Part shown: positions 52,007 through 61,646 of the stretch, piece by piece
Position numbering within the stretch: position 1 is the first letter of the stretch
Layout: each line of letters opens with the position of its first letter
The notes under the pieces: model-generated
What the model saw: only the letters and a program-made list of their open reading frames with translations
Told to the model about the DNA's origin: nothing
Databases searched by the model: none
Source of the DNA: Desulfobulbaceae bacterium
GTDB lineage: Bacteria > Desulfobacterota > Desulfobulbia > Desulfobulbales > Desulfocapsaceae
NCBI GenBank assembly: GCA_008933635.1
Contig: WBUQ01000003.1
Span: 1 to 64,000, forward strand
Direction: 5' to 3'
DNA length: 64,000 bases
Made by a program: the position numbers and the translations under genes

Positions 52007-52103
52007 AGGTTGGCCCGGACTCGCGCTCAATCCCGGACTGCTGTCCGCTGAACACGTCAGGTCACGCCCGGACATCGTGCTGGAGTGCTGCCGAACAGAA
52101 TAT

Positions 52104-52907
52104 ATGATCTCAGAGACACTATCATTTTTTATACCGATCTGGCAGAAGCGCCGCCTGGTCCTGCTGATGGCCAGGCGCGAGGTCGTCAGCCAGTATGTCG
52201 GGTCAGGCCTGGGTTCGCTGTGGATGCTCATTCAGCCCGTGGTGATGATCACCGTATTCTGGTTCGTCTTCAGCATGGGTTTCAAGGTGAAACCGACCAA
52301 TGACGTACCCTTTGTCGTCTGGCTGACGGCAGGACTTGCCCCGTGGTTCCTGTTCTCGGCGATTGTCAACGGTTCGGCTGCCGTGGTCGTTCATCACAGT
52401 CACCTGATCAAAAAGACCATCTTCTTTTCACAGCTGCTCCCAGTGGTGAAAATCTTCTCGAGCCTGGTGGCCCACGCGGTCTTTCTCGTCATCCTGTTCT
52501 GTCTCATCGTCCTGCAGGGGATAGCGGTCAATATCTGGTTTCTACAGGTGCTGTATTACCTGTTCTGTCTCGTCGTCCTTTCCCTGGGGATCTCGTGGCT
52601 GTTCTCGGCGCTGTACGTGTTCCTGCGCGATATCGGGCAGATTGTCGGGGTCATGCTGCAGGTCGGTTTCTGGCTGACACCGGTCTTCTGGGATATCGAG
52701 ATGATGCCGCCGAGGATCCAGCTGCTGCTGAAGCTCAATCCGGTCTACTACATTATCCAGGGATATCGGGATTCTTTCCTGGCCGGCATGCCTTTCTGGC
52801 ACCGCCCGGTGTACTCGCTCTATTTCTGGCTGTTCGCAGTATGTCTGTTCTGCCTCGGCGCCTTCGTTTTCAACAGGATGAAGCCGCAGTTCTCCGATGT
52901 CCTGTGA
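52104..52907 (+). CDS. wzm: O-antigen/polysaccharide ABC transporter permease Wzm
   Basis: 267 residues, an ABC-2 type permease with six membrane helices. The N-terminal cytoplasmic helix LVLLMARREVVSQYVGSGLG and the last-loop segments GFWLTPVFWDIEMMP and LNPVYYIIQGYRD are typical of Wzm/KpsM/TagG exporters. It forms the channel that exports a finished polysaccharide on its lipid carrier. It is followed by its ATPase 14 bases downstream. The ATG at 52104 is chosen because the family begins there. Confidence 0.9.
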   Translation: MISETLSFFIPIWQKRRLVLLMARREVVSQYVGSGLGSLWMLIQPVVMITVFWFVFSMGFKVKPTNDVPFVVWLTAGLAPWFLFSAIVNGSAAVVVHHSHLIKKTIFFSQLLPVVKIFSSLVAHAVFLVILFCLIVLQGIAVNIWFLQVLYYLFCLVVLSLGISWLFSALYVFLRDIGQIVGVMLQVGFWLTPVFWDIEMMPPRIQLLLKLNPVYYIIQGYRDSFLAGMPFWHRPVYSLYFWLFAVCLFCLGAFVFNRMKPQFSDVL

Positions 52908-52921
52908 AGCCCCGGTGCGCA

Positions 52922-54220
52922 ATGACTGATCACGCGATCTCCCTCCAGAACGTCCGCAAGAAATACTGCCTCTACACGAGGAACGTGCACCGTGTCCTCG
53001 AACTGCTGTTTCCCTGGGGAAGGACGTATCACACGCCGTTCTTCGCCGTCCAGGGCATAGATCTTGAAGTGCGGCGGGGAGAGACGGTGGGCATCATCGG
53101 CCGAAACGGCAGCGGCAAGTCGACGATGCTCCAGCTGATCTGCGGCATCCTCCAGCCGACAGCGGGAAAGGTCGAGATCAATGGCCGGATTTCGGCGCTG
53201 CTTGAGCTCGGCGCCGGTTTCAACCCGGAGTTCACCGGCCGCGACAATGTCTACATGACCACCTCGATCATGGGTCTGTCCAAGGCGGAAACCGACAGCC
53301 GGTTTCAACATATAGCCGACTTCGCCGAGATCGGCGATTTCATCGACCAGCCGGTGAAGATGTACTCGAGCGGCATGTTCGTGCGCCTCGCCTTTGCCAC
53401 GGCGATCAGCGTCGATCCGGAGATCCTCATCGTCGACGAGGCGCTGGCGGTCGGCGACATCTTCTTCCAGCAGAAGTGCATGAACTACATGAAGCAGATG
53501 ATGCAGTCGCGCACCATCGTTCTCGTCTCGCACGACATGCATGCCGTCTCCAATCTCTGCGACCGGGTGGTCGTCATGGAAAACGGGCAGAAACTGTATG
53601 ACGGCGATACCGCGGAGGGGATCTCCCTCTACACCCGGCTGGTCCACAATGAACTGTTCGACCGGGCCAAGGAGAGCGTCCCGGAAAACCAGATCATCCC
53701 GGCAGAGGTTGCGGCCGCCATTGCGGTATCGGAGCCTGATTTCGAGAGCTGGATCCCGGTCGGGGAAGGTGTGCGCGGCGGGGCGAACGACGTCGTCATC
53801 CATCGGGTTGCCGTGACCAGGGGCGGTGAGATCTTCAAGACCGTCGAGCAGGGTGAGACCGTCGACGTCCGGATGCTGATCTGGGCACGGCGGCCGGTGC
53901 AGGAAACGATCTTCGGCTATACCGTCAAGGATCGCGTCGGCGTGGCCGTTTTCGGCGAAAACAGCGTCTCCCTCCTCGCCGTACCGCCGCAGCTTGCTGA
54001 AGGGTATACCGTTGTACGTTTCTCCTTCACATGGCCGGAGGTGTATTCGCAGGAATACACCCTGACCTTTGGGATCGGAGAAGGAAGCCACCCCTATGAT
54101 CACCGCATCCAGTGCTGGGCCCACAACATCTTCTCGTGCGTCGCCGTGACTCCGGGCCGGTTCGTTCACGGTCTTTTCAACAACCCCCTGAAAACCCTGT
54201 CCCTCACCCCGGTGCAGTAG
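52922..54220 (+). CDS. wzt: Polysaccharide ABC transporter ATPase Wzt with C-terminal domain
   Basis: 432 residues. The ATPase has Walker A GRNGSGKST (near 60), signature YSSGMFVRLAFATAI and Walker B ILIVDEALAVGD, with the VSHDMHAV H loop. From about residue 270 an extra beta-rich domain (VVIHRVAVTRGGEIFKTVEQ, VRFSFTWPEVYSQEYTLTFG) resembles the carbohydrate-binding module of Wzt proteins that recognise capped O-antigen. It powers export through Wzm. A glycan capping step would be expected, but no capping methyltransferase is seen here. Confidence 0.9.
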   Translation: MTDHAISLQNVRKKYCLYTRNVHRVLELLFPWGRTYHTPFFAVQGIDLEVRRGETVGIIGRNGSGKSTMLQLICGILQPTAGKVEINGRISALLELGAGFNPEFTGRDNVYMTTSIMGLSKAETDSRFQHIADFAEIGDFIDQPVKMYSSGMFVRLAFATAISVDPEILIVDEALAVGDIFFQQKCMNYMKQMMQSRTIVLVSHDMHAVSNLCDRVVVMENGQKLYDGDTAEGISLYTRLVHNELFDRAKESVPENQIIPAEVAAAIAVSEPDFESWIPVGEGVRGGANDVVIHRVAVTRGGEIFKTVEQGETVDVRMLIWARRPVQETIFGYTVKDRVGVAVFGENSVSLLAVPPQLAEGYTVVRFSFTWPEVYSQEYTLTFGIGEGSHPYDHRIQCWAHNIFSCVAVTPGRFVHGLFNNPLKTLSLTPVQ

Positions 54221-54234
54221 TGGCTCCTCCGGAA

Positions 54235-56340
54235 ATGGAAGCATGGAATGTCGACCTTGACCGACCGGAGAAGGTCGCAGCTCATATCTCTGCGCTGGCC
54301 TCCCGCGCCACTGGGCCATTCATCGTCTGCATCGACTATTTCGATACCATCGCGATCCGCAGGGTTGCACCCGAGCACACCAAGAAAATGGCCTGTGCCG
54401 TCTTAAGCCAGCTGCTTGGCGGGGTATTTTCCGGGGCGGAGCTCTATGCCCGCCGGCAGGAACTCGAGCTTGCCCTCACTACCAGAAACGGCGAGGAAAA
54501 CGGCGAACTTGACTTCTCGCTCGATGTTTTTTCCTCTCAGTACTGGGAAGTCCTCAATGGATTGCAGCCCGGCTGTCTGCGATGCGACCCTGATAGCTTC
54601 ACCGGACTGCTCTTGCGGATCGAAGTCGCCGTCGAGCAGGCGGTCCAGGGAATCTGCCCGCAGATGCAGCGTTTGCTCGAACTCCTGCAACAGAAGGGTT
54701 TTCCGCTGGTGCTTGTTTCCGATTTCTACCTTCCCGAGGAGTTCTTCAGGGCGATCCTGCGGTCGCTGCAGGTCGAGCACTTTTTCGAGAGGATCTGTAT
54801 TTCCTCGTCTCTCGGCTCCAGCAAGGGATCGGGTCGGGTCTACCGGCGGATTGCCGAGGAATATCACTGCACCCCCCGTCAGATGCTGATGATCGGCGAC
54901 AACCTGCATGCCGACATCCACATGGCCCGCCAGTTCGGCATGCCGACCCTGCACGTCCAGCGGCCGGCACAGCAGGAATTGTACGCCGCCTTCGCCAGAC
55001 AGAGGGCAGGGGGAAAGCCGGTCGGCATGGCCGACTACCTCGACGATCTGCCGTTGCAAGGACATTTCAGCGAGATGGCCTGCAGCCTGTGGCTGTTTAC
55101 CCATAGACTGTTTCATTCCCTGTGGAGTCGAGGGGAAAGGAATGTCTTCTTCCTCTCCAAGGAAGGGGAATTCCTCAAGAGGCTCTTTGTCCGCTACCAA
55201 CAACTGATTTTCGGCACCGAGCTGATCCGTTCCCACTACCTGCTGGCATCGCGAAAGGCGACCTTCCTCGCCTCGCTGCGGGAACTCGCCGATGAGGACT
55301 TCCGCAGACTGCTGGCCCATTACCGCGATATCTCCCTCGATGATTTCCTGCGCAGCCTCAATTTCCCCGAAGCCGTCATCGAGGACATCAGCCGGTCATT
55401 TCCCGGTGATTTCACCGTACGGAAAAATGATCTGGGCAACACCCCCGAGTTCGCCCGCCTGCTGACGTTGCCGGAATTCCGGCAATGCTATGCCGACTGC
55501 CGCCGGCAGCAGCGGAGCAATTTCAGGAGCTATCTCGATTCCTTCGGGGTCGACTATCGAGCGCATGGCCTGTCCCTGGTCGATGTCGGTTGGAAGGGGT
55601 CGATCCAGGACAACATCTATCACATCCTCGATGGCAAGACCACCGTAGAGGGCTATTTTGTCGGCATCTTCCATGCCACGGAAAGGCATGCGAACAACAG
55701 GAAGAGGGGACTGCTGTTTGACAATACCGACGGGACGACTCCCTATTACGCCGTCTACAACAGCAACCGCTCCCTGTATGAAATGCTGCTCGGGGCTACC
55801 CACGGGAGCGCGGATCATTACCTCCTCGGCGCGGAATTCCTCCAGGCATCAGGGGCGAACCGGTATGAGGAATATATCGGGATAGAGACCGAGGCCGGCA
55901 GGCTGCGGGTGATGGTGCTCGACCTGCCGGAAGAGCGGAAGCTGTACCGCCAGGTCATCCAGCCTCTGCAGGAGAACATGATGCTGCACTTTGAGCGGCT
56001 CACCGCAGGTTATCTCCTCGGGGACTGCAATGCGGCATCCGCGGAGTGGTTTGCCCGGCGCCACGCCAGGATGGTCTTTTCCCCGAGGAAGGAAGAAATC
56101 GATTTCTTTGCCGGGCTCTTTCACCTGGAAAATTTCGGCATCTTCGAATACACCAGTTTCCAGTCGGATTCGCGCCTCTCTTTGGGCAATCGCTGGAAGA
56201 ATCTTCTGGCGCTGGCGAGGGACAGGTCGATCCTCGAGAGCGGCATCTGGCCCCCGATCATCCTCCGGCGCTTGGGCCTGGGATTTTTGCAGCGCCTGGA
56301 TGGGAGGCGGAGGCTTGCCCGTGAATTTCCCGGCAACTGA
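54235..56340 (+). CDS. Large HAD-superfamily protein of the polysaccharide locus
   Basis: 701 residues from ATG 54235; a GTG at 54220 overlapping the wzt stop is an alternative start. Residues about 25-255 are a HAD-type hydrolase: motif I CIDYFDTIAI, motif II LVSDFYLP, and the acidic motif IGDNLHADIHMA. The remaining 440 residues (FFLSKEGEFLKRLF, VDVGWKGSIQDNIYHIL, YFVGIFHATERHANN) match a domain I have seen attached to HAD modules in surface-glycan clusters but cannot name. No membrane segments. It may be a phosphatase acting on a sugar phosphate, fused to a transferase-like domain. Confidence 0.65.
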   Translation: MEAWNVDLDRPEKVAAHISALASRATGPFIVCIDYFDTIAIRRVAPEHTKKMACAVLSQLLGGVFSGAELYARRQELELALTTRNGEENGELDFSLDVFSSQYWEVLNGLQPGCLRCDPDSFTGLLLRIEVAVEQAVQGICPQMQRLLELLQQKGFPLVLVSDFYLPEEFFRAILRSLQVEHFFERICISSSLGSSKGSGRVYRRIAEEYHCTPRQMLMIGDNLHADIHMARQFGMPTLHVQRPAQQELYAAFARQRAGGKPVGMADYLDDLPLQGHFSEMACSLWLFTHRLFHSLWSRGERNVFFLSKEGEFLKRLFVRYQQLIFGTELIRSHYLLASRKATFLASLRELADEDFRRLLAHYRDISLDDFLRSLNFPEAVIEDISRSFPGDFTVRKNDLGNTPEFARLLTLPEFRQCYADCRRQQRSNFRSYLDSFGVDYRAHGLSLVDVGWKGSIQDNIYHILDGKTTVEGYFVGIFHATERHANNRKRGLLFDNTDGTTPYYAVYNSNRSLYEMLLGATHGSADHYLLGAEFLQASGANRYEEYIGIETEAGRLRVMVLDLPEERKLYRQVIQPLQENMMLHFERLTAGYLLGDCNAASAEWFARRHARMVFSPRKEEIDFFAGLFHLENFGIFEYTSFQSDSRLSLGNRWKNLLALARDRSILESGIWPPIILRRLGLGFLQRLDGRRRLAREFPGN

Positions 56341-56406
56341 TGCTCTCCAGACTGAGAGGGCCGCATGCCGGGAAAAAGTAGCCGGTGAAATTTTGGAGCA
56401 CACATC

Positions 56407-57414
56407 ATGAACCCCTGCAGATCCTTTTCCATCCCTGCGTTCTTGAAATCCTGCAGGCCCATGTTCTGGCTTGCGGCCTTCCTGCTGCTGTGCGGATCAG
56501 GCTGCGTTTCCGGGACAAGGCCTGCGCCTCAGGTCATTTTCGATACGGACATATCATCTGATGTCGATGATGTCGGGGCGGTCGCCGTTCTCCATGCCCT
56601 GGCCGACAGGAATGAAGTCGGCATCCTGGCTATGGCGGTTTCCTCCGGCGACCCGTGGAGCGTGCCGTGTCTTCACGCCCTCAATGCGTGGTTCGGCAGG
56701 GAGGATATCCCGGTCGGAAAGGCTCGAGAACCGGCAGTAACCCATGAATCTCTCTATACAATGAAAATAGTCGAGGAATTCGGCGGTCAATCGACAGTAG
56801 AGAGACCTTCGGAGGATGCGGTCGACTTGTACAGAAGAATTCTGGCATCTCAGCCGGACGGGAGCGTGACGATCGTCACCGTCGGCTACCTGACCAATCT
56901 GGCGGATCTGCTCCATTCTTCCGCCGATTCCTATTCGAACATGGAAGGTCATGCCCTGGTTCGTCAGAAGGTGAAAAGGCTGGTGTGCATGGGCGGGGAA
57001 TTCCCGAGCGGGCGGGAGTGGAATCTTTACCAGGATGCCGTATCGACCAAGGCAGTGGTTGACGGATGGCCAACGCCGATCGTTTTCTGCGGTTTTGAAA
57101 TAGGCAAGGACATCATGACCGGCGCAGATCTGCGGAAGGGCGGAAAGGATAATCCCGTCAGAAGGAGCTATGAGCTGTACAATGCCGTGCAGAACCGGCA
57201 AAGCTGGGACCAGGTGACGGTACTGTATGCAGTACGGATGGCCGGTGACCCTGACGATCCGACTTTTGCCATGCAGCCCGGAAAAATCATGGTTTCCGAC
57301 GATGGCACCAATTCCTGGCAGGCAGGCGAACCCGCCTTGCAGGCCTACCTGAAGCTCAGGATACCGGCTGGCGAACTTGCTTCCGATATCGAACAACTCA
57401 TGACCGCCCGGTAA
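56407..57414 (+). CDS. Nucleoside-hydrolase-like exported protein, possible lipoprotein
   Basis: 335 residues, with GGAG before the ATG. The N-terminal hydrophobic segment (FWLAAFLLLCGSGC) ends in a Cys that could be lipidated, though the lipobox is weak. The mature part opens with FDTDISSDVDD, the calcium-binding Asp cluster of inosine-uridine nucleoside hydrolases, and continues with TIVTVGYLTNLADLL and LVCMGGEFPSG as in that fold. It would cleave ribosides or a similar substrate in the periplasm. Its place inside a glycan locus is odd; the natural substrate may be a glycosyl ribose or something else. Confidence 0.75.
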   Translation: MNPCRSFSIPAFLKSCRPMFWLAAFLLLCGSGCVSGTRPAPQVIFDTDISSDVDDVGAVAVLHALADRNEVGILAMAVSSGDPWSVPCLHALNAWFGREDIPVGKAREPAVTHESLYTMKIVEEFGGQSTVERPSEDAVDLYRRILASQPDGSVTIVTVGYLTNLADLLHSSADSYSNMEGHALVRQKVKRLVCMGGEFPSGREWNLYQDAVSTKAVVDGWPTPIVFCGFEIGKDIMTGADLRKGGKDNPVRRSYELYNAVQNRQSWDQVTVLYAVRMAGDPDDPTFAMQPGKIMVSDDGTNSWQAGEPALQAYLKLRIPAGELASDIEQLMTAR

Positions 57415-57485
57415 CACGCCATGTCAGATCACCTGAAATCTCCAGGGGTATTGGCGCACTATTTGCGCAGGGATCCGGTGAAGTT

Positions 57486-59663
57486 GTGAATACAGCAGCC
57501 GAGCGAACGACGCGCTGGGAACACCGGTCTGCCCTCCTTGACGGATTGCGGAAGCTGCTGGCCAGACCCAAAATCCCACTTGCCGCCGTATTCTGCCTTG
57601 TACTGGCGTATCTGTTTTTTGCCAACCCCTGGTACCCCGCTGCCAAACTGCATATCAGTGGCAGAATTTCCGAACTGCCTGCCCGGGTGATGATCAACTG
57701 GACTTCCGGGCACGGACTCAACGGCTACGAGATGTACCGGTATCAGCTTCAGCCCATGCCGACGGCGACATCGTCGCCTGTCCCTGTCTCGATCACCCGG
57801 ACAGGGAACAGACATAACGCCGCGAATGACTCGCAGGTCGTGCTGAGCAGGATCGTCGTCGACGGCAGCGATTACCGCCCCCCCGCCGGAGCCCTTGCCG
57901 ATGCGATCAGAAGCGATGGCGATATGCTGGTCTTCTCCAAGGTCAATGCCACCCTGAACCTGGCACTGCAACCCAGGCATCACCTGCGGTTAGAGTTCCT
58001 CGCCTACAACTATGCAGGTGAAGTGGAGATCGATTTCGCAGGCAAGAAATCGCGGCATCTGCTGTATTCCGCCTGGGACAGGACCCCCTGGACCAGGGAC
58101 AGCGTTGTGGTCGTCGATTACTGGCTCGTCCAGCCGGACGGCACCTTTGCCGTCAGCATGGATATGCCGCGCTATCCGGTCAAGGACCTGAAGATTTCGG
58201 CGAAACGGAAACTGAGCGATATTGACCTCTCGTTGGTCGTTGCCGATGGCCAGAGACTGCATATCGACAATCCGATCCCGACGCCGGATGGTGTTGTCTA
58301 CCAGATCGGCACACTGGATGACCTGAGAACACGCCTCTTTCACCCGCATCGCTTCGCCTTCCAGATCGTCTTCGCGGTGCTGACGACCTGGATGCTGCAT
58401 GGTCTCGCACACTTCATCGCCCGTTTCCGGACTCTGCCGGACCTCTTTCTGGCGAAAAAAAGGTACCTCTTCTGGAGCATGCTACTGACCGGCGTGATCG
58501 CCTTCGCCTTCTGGCATATTTCCTTCTGGCCGGGTGTCACCTCGACGGACTCGCTGAAGATATGGCGTGCCGCCCATATACCGGGCATGTATCTGGGCGA
58601 TCATCCGCCGCTCAACGTCGTTCTCTATATGTACTTGGCGATGCTGTGGGACAATGTGGCGGTGGTGCCTGCCGTTCAGAACATCTTGACCTCCGTCTTG
58701 ATCGCCTGGATCTTTTTTTCGATGTACAGGTGGGGTGTGCCGCTGATCCTGGTCCTCCCGTTCTTCCTGATGGTTGCGGCCTCCGTCCCCCTGGGCATGT
58801 ACACAACCATCCTCTGGAAGGATGTCCCTTTTGGCCTTGGCATCGTTTTCCTCGGATTCCGGCTCGCCGACATGTACTTCACGAAAAGATACGGCGACCT
58901 GAAAATATCCTGTCAATCCTGGCTGGTGATGTCCCTGATCATCCTCGCGCTGGCGGGGCTGCGTTATAACGGCGCTGCGTATCTGGTCGTTTTTCCATCC
59001 CTTCTTTTTCTGCTGGGGATTGTCCGGGTGGGGCGGCGCACGGCAGTCGGGATCTGCTGCCTCATTGCCGCCGCGGGGCTGTTCTATGCCGTTTCGCAGC
59101 ACGCCGGTCTTTCGGCCGCAAGGTACTTCACTGAGCAGAGCAGGATATATCTCGGCCAGCTCGGTGACCAGCTTTCCGGACAATTCCTGCGGGAGAGGGC
59201 GAAGCAATATCTCGGGATTTTCGATATCAACCAGACCGCGATGCAATGGGACCATGTCGGCAATTGCCTGTATGGCCGCTATGATAACAACATGTTAAGG
59301 AGGTTGCGCTGGAACGATGTCTATCAGTATCAGCCGCTGCCCCGCAACGCTCTCCAGAAAAAAATGGCTCGAACGGCGTTCGCACTCTACGAGAAGTCGT
59401 ACCAGAGGCCGTGGGTGTATTTTTCCTGGAACCCGGCATACATGCTGCTCCTGCTCCCGTTATTGCCGCTGCTGATCCGAAAACTGCCGATGTCGGCGGT
59501 GTTTGCGTCATTCATCCTGGTCGAGGTGATCGCGTTGGTGCTCATCGGCATATTCAACTGGAGATATTACTTTTTCGCGCATTTCGGCACCTATTTCCTG
59601 ATCCCGCTGATCTGTGCGGATTTGCTGCGCAGAAAAGCCTCGCTCCACCACCGGCGATCATGA
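57486..59663 (+). CDS. Large membrane protein, GT-C-like
   Basis: 725 residues from GTG. One membrane helix near residues 28-46 is followed by a roughly 230-residue soluble, probably periplasmic domain and then about ten membrane helices. PGVTSTDSLKIWRAAHIPGM and YLGDHPPLNVVLYMYLAMLW sit at the start of the helical part, where polyprenyl-phosphate glycosyltransferases of the GT-C type keep their catalytic Asp; TTILWKDVPFG resembles a conserved loop. Likely it transfers a sugar from a lipid carrier on the outer face. It overlaps the next gene by four bases. Confidence 0.6.
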   Translation: MNTAAERTTRWEHRSALLDGLRKLLARPKIPLAAVFCLVLAYLFFANPWYPAAKLHISGRISELPARVMINWTSGHGLNGYEMYRYQLQPMPTATSSPVPVSITRTGNRHNAANDSQVVLSRIVVDGSDYRPPAGALADAIRSDGDMLVFSKVNATLNLALQPRHHLRLEFLAYNYAGEVEIDFAGKKSRHLLYSAWDRTPWTRDSVVVVDYWLVQPDGTFAVSMDMPRYPVKDLKISAKRKLSDIDLSLVVADGQRLHIDNPIPTPDGVVYQIGTLDDLRTRLFHPHRFAFQIVFAVLTTWMLHGLAHFIARFRTLPDLFLAKKRYLFWSMLLTGVIAFAFWHISFWPGVTSTDSLKIWRAAHIPGMYLGDHPPLNVVLYMYLAMLWDNVAVVPAVQNILTSVLIAWIFFSMYRWGVPLILVLPFFLMVAASVPLGMYTTILWKDVPFGLGIVFLGFRLADMYFTKRYGDLKISCQSWLVMSLIILALAGLRYNGAAYLVVFPSLLFLLGIVRVGRRTAVGICCLIAAAGLFYAVSQHAGLSAARYFTEQSRIYLGQLGDQLSGQFLRERAKQYLGIFDINQTAMQWDHVGNCLYGRYDNNMLRRLRWNDVYQYQPLPRNALQKKMARTAFALYEKSYQRPWVYFSWNPAYMLLLLPLLPLLIRKLPMSAVFASFILVEVIALVLIGIFNWRYYFFAHFGTYFLIPLICADLLRRKASLHHRRS

Positions 59664-60457
59664 AATTTTCTGTCATTACACCCAATTTCAATGGCGAACG
59701 TTTTCTCGAGGAGACCCTGAGAAGCGTACTGTCACAGAGAATGGAAGGTGTCGATCTTGAGTACATCGTCATCGACGGCGGCAGCACCGACGGTTCGCTT
59801 GCCATTATCGAGAAGTATCGCAGCGAGATAAGCCATCTGGTCGTTGAACGAGACACTGGGCCTGCAAACGCCATCAACAAGGGCTTTGCACTGGCCACCG
59901 GTGATGTCGTCGCCTGGCTGAATGCCGATGACCTGTATCAGCCGGGTTGTCTGAAACGGGTGGAAAAATGCCTTGCTGATGACGGCAGTGCGGCCTTTTG
60001 CTTCGGCGGTTGCCCGATCATAGATGCAAACGGTGGGGAGATACGCAGAGGGATAACCAGCTTCAAGGCCGCTTTTTTCCCTTTCTCGTCTCGCTTTTTG
60101 CACCAGTCGATCAATTACATCTCCCAGCCGGCGCTCTTTTTTCGCAGGTCTGCCAGAGAGAAGGCAGGCCTGCTGAGAGAAGATATGGTTGCGGCGTGGG
60201 ATTACGAGTTTACTTTGCGGTTGTGGAAAGAGGGGGAGGGGAGATATATTCCCGGAGCCCCGCTCGCTGCCTTCCGCTGGTATGAAGGTTCGATCAGCGG
60301 AAAGAATTTCTCGGTTCAGTTCAAGGAGGAGTTCGAGGCAGCGAGAAACGATGCAGGTCTGTTGTCTTCGGCGACCATCCTGCATTATGGTGTCCGCTGG
60401 GGTATTGTCTCGATCTATTATGGCATGCTGTGTATGCGGAAGCTCAGAGGGTTATAG
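59660..60457 (+). CDS. Glycosyltransferase family 2
   Basis: 265 residues. GT-A fold starting FSVITPNFNGERFLEETL, with IVIDGGSTDGS and the metal-binding WLNADD (DxD-type). It adds sugar residues from nucleotide sugars to the growing polysaccharide on the cytoplasmic side. The start overlaps the stop of the GT-C-like gene (ATGA). No membrane anchor is evident. The neighbouring family-4 glycosyltransferase and dehydratase support a role in building the exported glycan. Confidence 0.88.
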   Translation: MKFSVITPNFNGERFLEETLRSVLSQRMEGVDLEYIVIDGGSTDGSLAIIEKYRSEISHLVVERDTGPANAINKGFALATGDVVAWLNADDLYQPGCLKRVEKCLADDGSAAFCFGGCPIIDANGGEIRRGITSFKAAFFPFSSRFLHQSINYISQPALFFRRSAREKAGLLREDMVAAWDYEFTLRLWKEGEGRYIPGAPLAAFRWYEGSISGKNFSVQFKEEFEAARNDAGLLSSATILHYGVRWGIVSIYYGMLCMRKLRGL

Positions 60458-60458
60458 A

Positions 60459-61646
60459 ATGGCTGTGAAAGGTGGGTTCCGACTCGGTGTCAATACGCTG
60501 TTTCTCGTTCCCGGCGACGTCGGGGGCACCGAGACCTTCCTCAGGGAAACCCTGAAAGCCCTTGCCGATTGCGAGGGCGTCACCCTTGTCGTGTTCACCA
60601 ACAGGGACAATGACCGCGTTCTCCGGCAGGACCTGCAGGGAAAGGGGAACGTGGAGTTCGCTCAACTCGGTTTTTCCGCTGCCAGTCGCCCTCTGCGGAT
60701 AATTCTCGAACAGGTGTGGCTTCCGCTTGCCGCCATCGGCAAGCGGCTGGACTGCCTCTGGTCGCCAGGCTATACAGCCCCTTTCTGGGCGCCCTGCCCC
60801 CAGGCGGTGACCATACCTGATCTCCAGTACAAGAGCCATCCGGAGGACATGAGCCGGGTCGAACGCCTGACCCTTGATATCCTCGTACGCATGGCATGCA
60901 GGCGGAGCCGGCTGGTGTTCACCATCTCCGATTTCTCGAAACGCGAGGTCGTTCGCTACGGTTTTGCCCCGGCTGAGAAGGTGCATGCCGTCCTGTTGGG
61001 AGTTGATCAGGGTTTCGCAAACGTGGTGGATAACGAGCAACGCAAGGTGGCGCTGGGCGAATATATCCCGGCTGACACGCCATATATCCTCTGCGTCGCC
61101 CATTCCTATCCGCACAAGAATATACACCTGGCCATCGAGGCTTTCAGCCGCCTCGAGGACGTGATCCCCCATAACCTGGTCGTTGTCGGAAAGCCGAGAA
61201 GGGGGGAGGACGCGGTAACCGAGGCGGTGGGCCAACTGAAGCATCCCGAGAGGTATTTCCGTTTCAGCAGCGGGCTTCCATACCATGTACTGCAGATGCT
61301 GTACCAGGCGGCGGATGTCTTTGTACTGCCTTCCGCATACGAGGGGTTCGGCCTGCCGGTGATCGAGGCGATGATGGCCGGAGTCCCCGTGGTGACGACA
61401 CAGGCAGGATCCTTGCCGGAGGTTGGCGGCCGGTGGGTTGCCTATGCCGCCTCGATCAGTGCGGCCGACGTTGCTGCAGAGATCCGCGCGATAACGGCAC
61501 TGCCGATGGAGGAGAGAAAGACTCTGACTGAAGGGGCGCGCGAGTGGGCAGCGGTATTCACCTGGCGCCGTTCCGCAACACAGTTGTTTGATATTGTCCT
61601 GCAGCAGTGCGGGGAGGATCGTTCGCAAGCGATGAGGGATGCATGA
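60459..61646 (+). CDS. Glycosyltransferase family 4
   Basis: 395 residues, GT-B fold. The C-terminal domain shows ILCVAHSYPHKNIHLAIEAF, VVGKPRRGEDAV and PSAYEGFGLPVIEAMMAGVPVV, the canonical donor-binding region with E-x7-E. The N-terminal domain has PGDVGGTETFLRETL. It follows the family-2 enzyme by one base. With a GDP-mannose dehydratase next to it, the donor may be a GDP-sugar. The linkage cannot be told. Confidence 0.9.
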   Translation: MAVKGGFRLGVNTLFLVPGDVGGTETFLRETLKALADCEGVTLVVFTNRDNDRVLRQDLQGKGNVEFAQLGFSAASRPLRIILEQVWLPLAAIGKRLDCLWSPGYTAPFWAPCPQAVTIPDLQYKSHPEDMSRVERLTLDILVRMACRRSRLVFTISDFSKREVVRYGFAPAEKVHAVLLGVDQGFANVVDNEQRKVALGEYIPADTPYILCVAHSYPHKNIHLAIEAFSRLEDVIPHNLVVVGKPRRGEDAVTEAVGQLKHPERYFRFSSGLPYHVLQMLYQAADVFVLPSAYEGFGLPVIEAMMAGVPVVTTQAGSLPEVGGRWVAYAASISAADVAAEIRAITALPMEERKTLTEGAREWAAVFTWRRSATQLFDIVLQQCGEDRSQAMRDA

